A DNA stretch of 37,719 nt from contig JAQUNZ010000018.1 of assembly GCA_028717345.1 (NCBI GenBank), forward strand, positions 1-37,719. Reading direction: 5' to 3'. This document shows, in pieces, positions 18,992 through 26,745 of the stretch (its first letter is position 1; each line of letters starts with the position of its first letter). The translations under genes and the position numbers were made by a program. Source of the DNA: Candidatus Methanoperedens sp. (GTDB lineage: Archaea; Halobacteriota; Methanosarcinia; Methanosarcinales; Methanoperedenaceae). Under the pieces are notes generated by a model. That model was not told the DNA's origin. It did no database searches and was given only the letters and a program-made list of their open reading frames with translations.

Positions 18992-20164
18992 TTAGTCTAT
19001 ATCTTCATCCATATCCTTCCACGGAGGAAGTATATAAGTTAAGACCAGGAGTATAATGAAGGGGATCGTGAGTATTATTATCGCTGGCAGCACGCCTTCC
19101 TGGCTGAAGAACACAGGAACATATGTATTTGTACCGCTCAAGCTCTTTGATATCTCCTGTCCTCCGATCACGACATTCCAGCGCATCGCAAATACGCCAA
19201 TGACTACAAAGATAGAAGATACAGCGATCATAAGGGTTTTCAGTTGTTCCCGGTTCTTCATGACCATTACAAGAATAAGAAGCACGAACGGGATGAATAT
19301 CCCCATGGTTAGCTGAACACCATAGAATGTAGTAGCGATCTTTTCTGATAGCAGCCTGTCGATTATTTCGATCTCTTCAAGAGACTCGTATTTCATGCTA
19401 ATTATTTCAAGCAGTTCAAGCGCCACGTCAAGTATCAGGAATACCCACAGATAATGAGCAAGTGAGAAAAGTGTTTCATAGTTCAGCACTTTCTTCCTTA
19501 ATTTTGATGCCGCGATATAGAGGAGTATCAAAAGAGCTATTCCTGACACGATCGCTGACATAAGGAATATTATAGGCATAAGAGGCGTGGACCACCAGGG
19601 ATTTGCCTTGATGCCGCCAAAAATGAACCCGACATAACCATGCAGGAACGCCGCTGACGGGATACCTATTATGGCAAGTTTCTTTGCCAGTTTTTCGTCG
19701 TCATGCAGGGCTTTCCCGGATATGTCGTATGAATAAAGAGCCAGAGCCGAATACATTTGTTTTTTCCATCCTTTGCATTTCAGGGCGTTCTTTACAATAT
19801 CTTCCCTGAACGACAGCCATATTTCAAGCACTACAACGATAAGATAAAATGAATATATGTATCCAAATCCAGACATTGCTGACGTGAGATGAGGCGTGAA
19901 CATGATCTCAATACCTCTCTCAGGATGTCCAAGATGCGTTAGAAGCGGCATAGTGGCAACAAGCAGGAAAGAAAGGGCTGTAAGAAGAGCGAACCTCGCA
20001 ACTGGTTTTATCTCCCGCTTCCCGAAAACATGATACAGTGATGATGCTATGAAGGCTCCTGCAACAAGACCCGTGATATACGGATATAATACGATCAATA
20101 CGCTCCACTGAATTTCTATTTCATTGGGGTAAATGTATCCCCATACAAGATTTTCTACTGCCAT
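18992..20164 (-). CDS. NrfD/PsrC-like polytopic membrane subunit
   Basis: Many TMs (LYPYITGLVAGAFIASSLYHVFG, LLTHLGHPERGIEIMFTPHLTSAMSGFGYIYSFYLIVVVLEIWL); adjacent to the 4Fe-4S subunit. Confidence 0.85.
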   Translation of the reverse strand: MAVENLVWGYIYPNEIEIQWSVLIVLYPYITGLVAGAFIASSLYHVFGKREIKPVARFALLTALSFLLVATMPLLTHLGHPERGIEIMFTPHLTSAMSGFGYIYSFYLIVVVLEIWLSFREDIVKNALKCKGWKKQMYSALALYSYDISGKALHDDEKLAKKLAIIGIPSAAFLHGYVGFIFGGIKANPWWSTPLMPIIFLMSAIVSGIALLILLYIAASKLRKKVLNYETLFSLAHYLWVFLILDVALELLEIISMKYESLEEIEIIDRLLSEKIATTFYGVQLTMGIFIPFVLLILVMVMKNREQLKTLMIAVSSIFVVIGVFAMRWNVVIGGQEISKSLSGTNTYVPVFFSQEGVLPAIIILTIPFIILLVLTYILPPWKDMDEDID

Positions 20165-20943
20165 TATCTCACTTCCCTGTCAAGCCCGACATAGTAAACT
20201 TTTGGTTTTGTTCCAAGGTCTGCTTTCAGGACATTTATCCGTTCTTTATCAAGTATCTTATTTATCTCGCTTTCAGGATCTTTCAGGTCGCCGAATTTCC
20301 TTGCCCCGACCGGGCATGCCTGGACACATGCGGGCAGCAAACCTTTTGTGATCCTGTGATAGCACCATGTACATTTATCAGCAGTCCTCTTTTCATTATT
20401 GAAATACCGTGCGCCGTAAGGGCAGCCCTGGATGCAATACCTGCACCCTATGCAATAATTATAATCAACAAGGATCACGCCGTCTTCGGTCTTGTATGTG
20501 GCTCCAACCGGACACACCTGCACACAGGGGGGATTGTCGCAGTGATTACATATCTTGGGGACATAAAATGCTTTTTTGATCTCTTCTGCCGGAATATCTT
20601 CTGCAAATCCCTTGATGCCGCCATCAGGGGAATCGATTTTTACACTCTCTTCTGTTCCTTCTCTTACTATCCTGTATCTTTCGATCCATGTCCTGTAAAC
20701 CGGTTCATCAAATGGGACTTCATTCTCAAGTTTGCATGCATTTGCACATCTTCCGCACCCTATGCATTTGCGGGTATCGACAACGTATCCCCATAAATGC
20801 TCGTTCCAGTCGTATTCTTTATTTGACGATTCTTCCTGAGCTACACCCAGAGTGGCTATGGATTCAACGATAGTTGCACCAGCAGCTGCTCCAATAATGA
20901 TCCTGCATCCGAACTTAGTAAATTCTCGTCTTGATAAATCCAT
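20164..20943 (-). CDS. TAT-exported 4x[4Fe-4S] ferredoxin subunit (NrfC/DsrO/PsrB-like)
   Basis: SRREFTKFG twin-arginine signal; CIGCGRCANACK, CNHCDNPPCVQVCP, CIGCRYCIQGCP, CTWCYHRI...CVQACP. Confidence 0.92.
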   Translation of the reverse strand: MDLSRREFTKFGCRIIIGAAAGATIVESIATLGVAQEESSNKEYDWNEHLWGYVVDTRKCIGCGRCANACKLENEVPFDEPVYRTWIERYRIVREGTEESVKIDSPDGGIKGFAEDIPAEEIKKAFYVPKICNHCDNPPCVQVCPVGATYKTEDGVILVDYNYCIGCRYCIQGCPYGARYFNNEKRTADKCTWCYHRITKGLLPACVQACPVGARKFGDLKDPESEINKILDKERINVLKADLGTKPKVYYVGLDREVR

Positions 20944-20955
20944 AATTATACCTCT

Positions 20956-21411
20956 TTATAAAAACCACGGCTTATGCGGGTTATGGCAATATGCGCATTT
21001 CAGGTTCTCACCGTGTGTTTCAGGATCGATCTGCGGGAAATCAGCAGGTCTTGCTGCGCGTTTAAAGTGACACAATCCGCAGAACTCTCTTGTATCGTTT
21101 GCCGGTTCTGGCATGACCCTGGTATCAATTACATGTTTTTCCGACGGACCATGGCATGTTTCACAGTTCACTGTCTTGTGTCTTGAATCGACCCATATGG
21201 AATACGTTGTTTTATGGCATTCATTGTTGATGCCACTGCAACTTGCAGAGCCGGCATATCCTACAGGTATATCCCTGAGCTCGGCAACGGAATCACCCCT
21301 GTACCACCCATACTGCCCGAAAGACTCGGGGACAATAAATGAGCGGACAAAGAGAAAACCGATAATAACTAAAACCAGTATAATAAATGCTCTTTTCAAG
21401 TGCGGCTGCAT
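20956..21411 (-). CDS. Small multiheme cytochrome c (3 CXXCH + CX6CH)
   Basis: N-terminal TM; CSGINNECH, CETCH, CGLCH, CAYCH. Confidence 0.85.
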   Translation of the reverse strand: MQPHLKRAFIILVLVIIGFLFVRSFIVPESFGQYGWYRGDSVAELRDIPVGYAGSASCSGINNECHKTTYSIWVDSRHKTVNCETCHGPSEKHVIDTRVMPEPANDTREFCGLCHFKRAARPADFPQIDPETHGENLKCAYCHNPHKPWFL

Positions 21412-21445
21412 TCTTATTCACCTGTTGACCAGAATATCCTTATCA

Positions 21446-22426
21446 TCATTCCCTATTTTTTCTAATAAGGAGAAGTACTGCAGCAATCGAAATAAGCATC
21501 AAGATACCGGTAAATCCCGGAGTTTCTTTTGCATTTGTTTTTCCTGGTGTCGTAGCAGCAGTCGGCTTTACAATATTTTCTGCCTTCTTTATCTCGGCAT
21601 TACCTTTATCCAGCTCGGTTTCAAAATGAGTGAGATTGAATTCATGCCACAGGACTGCAAGGTTGCTGAGTGTTCCAAGTGCGTTATCTGCATGCTTCTG
21701 TGCCTGGGAAACGTCTGTTCCATTCTTCTTTGCTAAGAATATGTCATTGTTCGCCATATCAATATTGAACTTCAGTTTATTCACGCCACCCATCAAATAC
21801 TCAGCTTTGACCGGGATATCATATGGTGCGACTTTTTTATAAACTGAATGGCAGTTCCCGCAGAAATTCCTGAACTCTTCTGGATCAAGTACTGTGAACC
21901 TGTGCGGTGCATGGCATGTGGTGCATGTTGGAGCAAGTTTAAGAGCTTCAAGTTTCTGGTAATGTTTACTGCTCTGGAAATTCTGCAATTCTTTGGAGTG
22001 GCATTTCCCGCATGTAGCCGGGACATTGGTATAATAAACAGGGCTTTCAACGTTAGTTCGTTCGACAATGGATTTATGCGCCCCTTCTTTATCTGCTGCC
22101 TTTGGTTCTCCGCCGTGGCAATTTTCGCATGTAATACCTTTCAAAGCGTGTACCGATTCGGACCACTGCTGATAATTTGCTGTAGCAAGCTGTCTTACCC
22201 GGTCTTCATGGCATTCAAGAGAGCATGACACGTTCTTTTCCAGATGCTCAACCCGGATCTGGTTGAACTGTTTCTGGATCTCGATAAAAGGAGAAATAGT
22301 TTTATGACAATCGATACATGAGTTATCGGATGCTGTCACATTCGGAACAAAAAGTAAAGAAATACCGATTAGTAATATAAATATACCTGATCTTTTATAC
22401 ATTTTTCCTACCTGCTTTTTTTGCAT
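21446..22426 (-). CDS. Secreted multiheme cytochrome c (5 CXXCH + 1 CX3CH) with PGF-CTERM
   Basis: CIDCH, CSLECH, CENCH, CGKCH, CTTCH, CGNCH; C-terminus ETPGFTGILMLISIAAVLLLIRKNRE. Paralog of 17841-18803. Confidence 0.92.
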   Translation of the reverse strand: MQKKQVGKMYKRSGIFILLIGISLLFVPNVTASDNSCIDCHKTISPFIEIQKQFNQIRVEHLEKNVSCSLECHEDRVRQLATANYQQWSESVHALKGITCENCHGGEPKAADKEGAHKSIVERTNVESPVYYTNVPATCGKCHSKELQNFQSSKHYQKLEALKLAPTCTTCHAPHRFTVLDPEEFRNFCGNCHSVYKKVAPYDIPVKAEYLMGGVNKLKFNIDMANNDIFLAKKNGTDVSQAQKHADNALGTLSNLAVLWHEFNLTHFETELDKGNAEIKKAENIVKPTAATTPGKTNAKETPGFTGILMLISIAAVLLLIRKNRE

Positions 22427-22571
22427 ACTGTTTTTTATGCGGTTGACGTTTTTATACTTATGCGTTTTTTGAGTTCACAAATCTTTTATTTTGTATAAAT
22501 AGCTTTTGGTTTTAAAACCGTGGAATTTCTTAGAGAGATTTATTATCATTGCTGAACATAAAAATCCATTA

Positions 22572-23798
22572 ATGCACAACGATGAAAAAAAGGAGATGAA
22601 ATGGATATACGAAATAATCGTGGGGAGCATACCCCCGTTCTCTCTTCTTCCTTACAGGTACAGCATCCTGCTGCAGCTTCTGCTTCTTCTTGTCATCGGT
22701 CTTATTCTCGGTTTCATATTCGATCTGAAACCCATTTCTCTGATATACGGTTCACTCGGAATACTGGTAGCGGTCTCCTGGAGCCTGCTGATACTTCAGC
22801 TCGGCCCTACCCTGCGAAAATTCAGGGCGCCTCTTAGTAAAGATGAAAATGAACTGCTTGAGAGGTACAGGGGTATACTCTTTCACAGGAATCACTATGA
22901 AGCAGTACCAGGGATTCTTATTTTCATCACTTTCATGTCATATCTTTTTTATCTGAGCCCACAGCTTTTAGATTTCTGGCTAGGAAAATATCCTGATATC
23001 GTTCTGCTCTTATTTGTAAGTCTTCTCATCTGGGATATCTGCTACAGGATGGGGCTCGGGATATGGACATCTATCCTGGCTCTCTGGAGATCCATCAAAC
23101 TGAAAAAACTCGCAGAAAATAGAAGTGAACTTGAACATACTCCATATACTGAACTTAATTATCTTCGAAAGCTTGATATAAATAATGTCTTTTTCGGAAT
23201 GATATCCCTTCTTCTGATACCGATTATACAGCAGGACCGTGTTCTTGTTGCGATAATACTGGTATTTTTCATATTTATCATTTTGACGTCATTTGCCTCA
23301 GCATATATAGTCTCAAAAGTACCCTGGCTTCCGCCTGATATATACAATCTTGTAATGGAGTCCAGTTTCGCATATATAGGGAATGCGCTACATGGAACTA
23401 CGCACGTCACTCCTGTAGTATATATTTTCGATGGACAGAGGATATTTTTTAATACTTCAAAAGAGTCAAAGAAGTTAAAAATATTGCGAAAGAACAGTAA
23501 GGTCGCGTTCCTTATAGACACACGGGACATGAGCAACATATATGAGAACAAAGCTGTCTTGTTCACAGGCGAAGCAAAAATATACGGGCTTTCTGACATC
23601 CCACTTCGCTTTTTTCAGATGCTTGGCGCGCGTTCTCTATTTCTTAAGAAATATCCCGAATATACTAAAAAATATGCCACTTCGGATCTGCCAAAAGCAT
23701 GGCAGTTGACCCCGATAATCTCAAGGATACTTGTGGAAATAAAACCGGTCAGGATAATATACTGGAGAGGAGCAAAACAAATAAGTGTGCCGGTGTAA
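22572..23798 (+). CDS. Polytopic membrane protein fused to a C-terminal PNPOx-like (flavin/F420-binding split barrel) domain
   Basis: About six hydrophobic segments, then SSFAYIGNALHGTTHVTPVVYIFDGQRIFFNTSKESKKLKILRKNSKVAFLID...VRIIYWRG. The supplied ORF starts at 22506 (TTG). Confidence 0.7.
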   Translation: MHNDEKKEMKWIYEIIVGSIPPFSLLPYRYSILLQLLLLLVIGLILGFIFDLKPISLIYGSLGILVAVSWSLLILQLGPTLRKFRAPLSKDENELLERYRGILFHRNHYEAVPGILIFITFMSYLFYLSPQLLDFWLGKYPDIVLLLFVSLLIWDICYRMGLGIWTSILALWRSIKLKKLAENRSELEHTPYTELNYLRKLDINNVFFGMISLLLIPIIQQDRVLVAIILVFFIFIILTSFASAYIVSKVPWLPPDIYNLVMESSFAYIGNALHGTTHVTPVVYIFDGQRIFFNTSKESKKLKILRKNSKVAFLIDTRDMSNIYENKAVLFTGEAKIYGLSDIPLRFFQMLGARSLFLKKYPEYTKKYATSDLPKAWQLTPIISRILVEIKPVRIIYWRGAKQISVPV

Positions 23799-23801
23799 CC
23801 C

Positions 23802-24269
23802 ATGAAAATCCCACATGAAATGCTCAATATCCTGTATGGGAACTACTTCGGATACGTGTGCACAAGCGACAGGAGCGACCAGCCGCATATTACGCCTGTT
23901 TTCTTTGTTTACGAAGAGCCTTTGCAGAAGATATTTTTTATTACCAACGACAGATCAAAAAAGGTCAAGAATATACTTGAGAACCCGAAGGTCAGTATTA
24001 CAGTAGATATAAGGGATACGAAAAATCCATTCAACAACGAAGGTATATTGGCGCAGGGTACTGCCCAGATAACAGAAAAAGGACCTATCTATTTTCTTTC
24101 AGAGGAGACTCTGGGACTCTACAGGGATATCTATATGGAATTCAAAGGAAAGTACCAGGCAGTGATAGAGAACAGACCCATGGGGGAGAACGATGTGATC
24201 GTTCAGATTAAGATCGAAAAAATGGTGTACTGGAAAGGACCCCATTTCAAGTCAATTAAGCTTGGTTAG
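23802..24269 (+). CDS. PNPOx-like split-barrel flavin/F420-binding protein
   Basis: YFGYVCTSDRSDQPHITPVFFVYEEPLQKIFFITNDRSKKVKNILENPKVSITVDI...KMVYWKGPHF. Confidence 0.75.
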   Translation: MKIPHEMLNILYGNYFGYVCTSDRSDQPHITPVFFVYEEPLQKIFFITNDRSKKVKNILENPKVSITVDIRDTKNPFNNEGILAQGTAQITEKGPIYFLSEETLGLYRDIYMEFKGKYQAVIENRPMGENDVIVQIKIEKMVYWKGPHFKSIKLG

Positions 24270-24917
24270 ATGATGTATATCGATACATGTACCTCTCTGT
24301 GCAAGATATATGGACAGATACCCTATGGTTCTACTGTTCTTGAGATAGGATGCGCTGACGGCAGGCTTGCTAATATGCTGTCGATAAAGAAGAAATGCAA
24401 GGTTTACTGCGTAGAAAAAGACCCTGCAATGGCATGCATTGCAAAGGGCAAGTGCGTGGATATACAAAATATCGATATAGAAAAAAAACAACTTCCTTAT
24501 AGCGAGGGATTTTTTGATTATGTCATCATGGGCAATGTCCTGGAACACATGGTAGAGCCATTGAAAGTATTGAAAGACATCAGGAAATACCTGTCAGATG
24601 ATGGGTTTTTAATTTTTTCTGTCCCCAATATCGTGAACTGGCACTCCAGGCTGACCATCTTTTTCGGGAAATTCGAGTATGCAGAAAGTGGAGTGTTCGA
24701 CAGGACACACCTGCATTTTTATAACCTGAATTCTGCAAAGAAACTCGCAGTTGATGCTGGTTACAGCATAGTATGGCAAGATGTCACGCCAAGTATTTAT
24801 TTCTGCAAAGAAAGGCTGAATTTTATGTGGTACAGGATGGCTCTGGCGTGGAAGAATCTGTTCGCGGATGAGTTCATTATAATGGCTAATAAACAAATGA
24901 GGTTGGGAAATCCTTAG
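24270..24917 (+). CDS. Class I SAM-dependent methyltransferase
   Basis: VLEIGCADGRLANML, FDYVIMGNVLEHMVEPLKVLKDIRKYLSDDGFLIFSVPN; begins right after the preceding stop. Confidence 0.85.
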   Translation: MMYIDTCTSLCKIYGQIPYGSTVLEIGCADGRLANMLSIKKKCKVYCVEKDPAMACIAKGKCVDIQNIDIEKKQLPYSEGFFDYVIMGNVLEHMVEPLKVLKDIRKYLSDDGFLIFSVPNIVNWHSRLTIFFGKFEYAESGVFDRTHLHFYNLNSAKKLAVDAGYSIVWQDVTPSIYFCKERLNFMWYRMALAWKNLFADEFIIMANKQMRLGNP

Positions 24918-24953
24918 ACTGGATTTTCAAGACATCCACTCAAAAAGACATTT

Positions 24954-26675
24954 TTATTTTACGAGAGCATCAATTACCTGTCCCCTTTCAACATCCACAA
25001 GACCCATATCAGTGATCTTGACCAACGGGATCACAGGCAGAGCAAGGAACGACATCTGGATGAACGGCGCCTCAAGCCTGCACCCCATTCTTCTTATCGC
25101 TGTATGAAGCTCTTTCAGTTTCTTATCAACATCATATGCGCTCTGCGTGCTGAGTATCCCGGCAAAAGGAAGATTAAGATGATCAATTACCTTATCTTTT
25201 GCAAGCACTATCCCTCCCTGCATTTCCCGAATCCTGTTGGCGCATAGCGCCATATCCTCGAAATTTGTGCCTGCAACAACCACATTATGCGAATCGTGCG
25301 CTATGCTCTGCCCCACAGCGCCCTCTTTCAGGTTAAATCCGCGGACAAAGCCCCTGCCGATGTTCCCGTTCTTTCTGTGGCGCTCGATCACAGCAATCGA
25401 CAGGATATCACGTTCAATATCAGGAAGCACGGTATGTCCATCTGTTCTCATTTCTTTGATGCATTTTTTCGTGATAAGTTTGTCAGGTACGATCTCAATA
25501 ATACGAGCTGATACTTTCTTTTTATCCGAAAAGATTTTCAGGTCGTCAGGTTTGATATTCCTGTACTTAACAGTCCTGAAAACATATTTCGGGTATTCTA
25601 TTCCAGAAATAATCGGGTTCATCACCCCCCGTACAATTACAGTCCTTATCCTGAATTTTTCAAGATCATCCAGAATCAAAAGGTTCGCTCTTCTGCCTAT
25701 GCTGATCGATCCCACGAGCTGGTCTATCCTGTAGTGGCGCGCTGTATTGATCGTGGACATAGATATTGCCTGCGCAGGATCAACGCCAAGGCTGATCGAT
25801 TTTCTTACAAGCGCATCCATGTGCCCTGCCATGAGATCGCCAGGATGCTTGTCGTCTGTTGCAAAGAAAAAGTTCTCAAGAGATATGCCATCATGAAGAA
25901 GTTCGGGAATGAACTCATCAAGGCACTTTGCAGCAGAACCTTCCCGCAGCATTATTTTCATTCCAAGCCGAGCCTTAAGTAGCACTTCATCGTAGGTCAC
26001 TGACTCATGGTCTGAGGATATCCCTGCGCTCATGTACCCGAAAAGTTCGCTTCCTTTCATGCCTGGGCAGTGACCATCCACTACAAGTTTTCTCTCAATG
26101 GCAGCAGAAATCATTGCAAGTTTTTGTGCATATCTCCCCAAGACAGCAGGATAGTCCATCACTTCACCAAGCCCGACCACGAATTTCTTATCAAGGAATT
26201 TTCTTATATCTCTTATTCCAAGCTTTGCCCCGGAAGTTTCAAGATGGCTTGAAGGCACGCATGATGAAATCGTGACAAAAACGTCCAGTGGAAGCTTTTT
26301 TGCTTCCCGCAGCACAAGCCTGATACCTTTTGCTCCAAGAATATTGGCGATCTCATGCGGGTCTATGACGATGCCGGTTGTTCCGTGGCGCAGGGATTCA
26401 TGTGCGAAATGCGTCAGCGTCACCATGCTGGATTCAAAATGAACATGACCATCGATGAGCCCGGGGCATACGTGGGCATTACTCACGTCAAGGAGTTTCG
26501 TTCCAGTTCCTGTCAGGTCGTCCACATCACCGATCCCGATTATGAATCCTGAATAGATGGCTATGTCGCCTTTGTGAACCTCTTTCGTGTTGACATTAAC
26601 GATCCTGCAATTCCTCAATACAAGATCCGATTTTATATCGCCTTTACCTGCCGCTATCTTCTCCCCTGGGAGCAT
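24954..26675 (-). CDS. ade: Adenine deaminase
   Basis: CPGLIDGHVHFESSMVTLTHFA, GTTGIVIDPHEIANILG, SCVPSSHLETSGA, GHCPGMKG, ATDDKHPGDL. The supplied ORF reaches 26723 by a TTG inside a hairpin; ATG at 26675 is the likelier start. Confidence 0.92.
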   Translation of the reverse strand: MLPGEKIAAGKGDIKSDLVLRNCRIVNVNTKEVHKGDIAIYSGFIIGIGDVDDLTGTGTKLLDVSNAHVCPGLIDGHVHFESSMVTLTHFAHESLRHGTTGIVIDPHEIANILGAKGIRLVLREAKKLPLDVFVTISSCVPSSHLETSGAKLGIRDIRKFLDKKFVVGLGEVMDYPAVLGRYAQKLAMISAAIERKLVVDGHCPGMKGSELFGYMSAGISSDHESVTYDEVLLKARLGMKIMLREGSAAKCLDEFIPELLHDGISLENFFFATDDKHPGDLMAGHMDALVRKSISLGVDPAQAISMSTINTARHYRIDQLVGSISIGRRANLLILDDLEKFRIRTVIVRGVMNPIISGIEYPKYVFRTVKYRNIKPDDLKIFSDKKKVSARIIEIVPDKLITKKCIKEMRTDGHTVLPDIERDILSIAVIERHRKNGNIGRGFVRGFNLKEGAVGQSIAHDSHNVVVAGTNFEDMALCANRIREMQGGIVLAKDKVIDHLNLPFAGILSTQSAYDVDKKLKELHTAIRRMGCRLEAPFIQMSFLALPVIPLVKITDMGLVDVERGQVIDALVK

Positions 26676-26718
26676 GATATAGAGTTGTTCGGCATTGGTA
26701 AAAAGATTATCGTATAAA

Positions 26719-26745
26719 AACAAACCGCTGTGCGGTTTGTTTTTT
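26719..26745 (-). terminator. Bidirectional terminator-like hairpin after hppA
   Basis: AACAAACCGC-TGT-GCGGTTTGTT with a T tract on both strands, abutting the hppA stop at 26745. Confidence 0.65.

Noticed and set aside
20356-22228. Plus-strand ORFs (146, 207, 126 aa) over the cytochrome cluster
   Set aside because: Antisense to genes with intact heme and 4Fe-4S motifs. Their Cys-rich text arises from complements of CXXCH codons.
22508-22519. GGTTTTAAAACC palindrome upstream of the PNPOx fusion
   Set aside because: A 12-bp AT-rich palindrome in a promoter region; short, could be chance, and no second copy seen.
25237-25734. 165-aa plus-strand ORF antisense to ade
   Set aside because: Overlaps conserved adenine deaminase sequence on the opposite strand.
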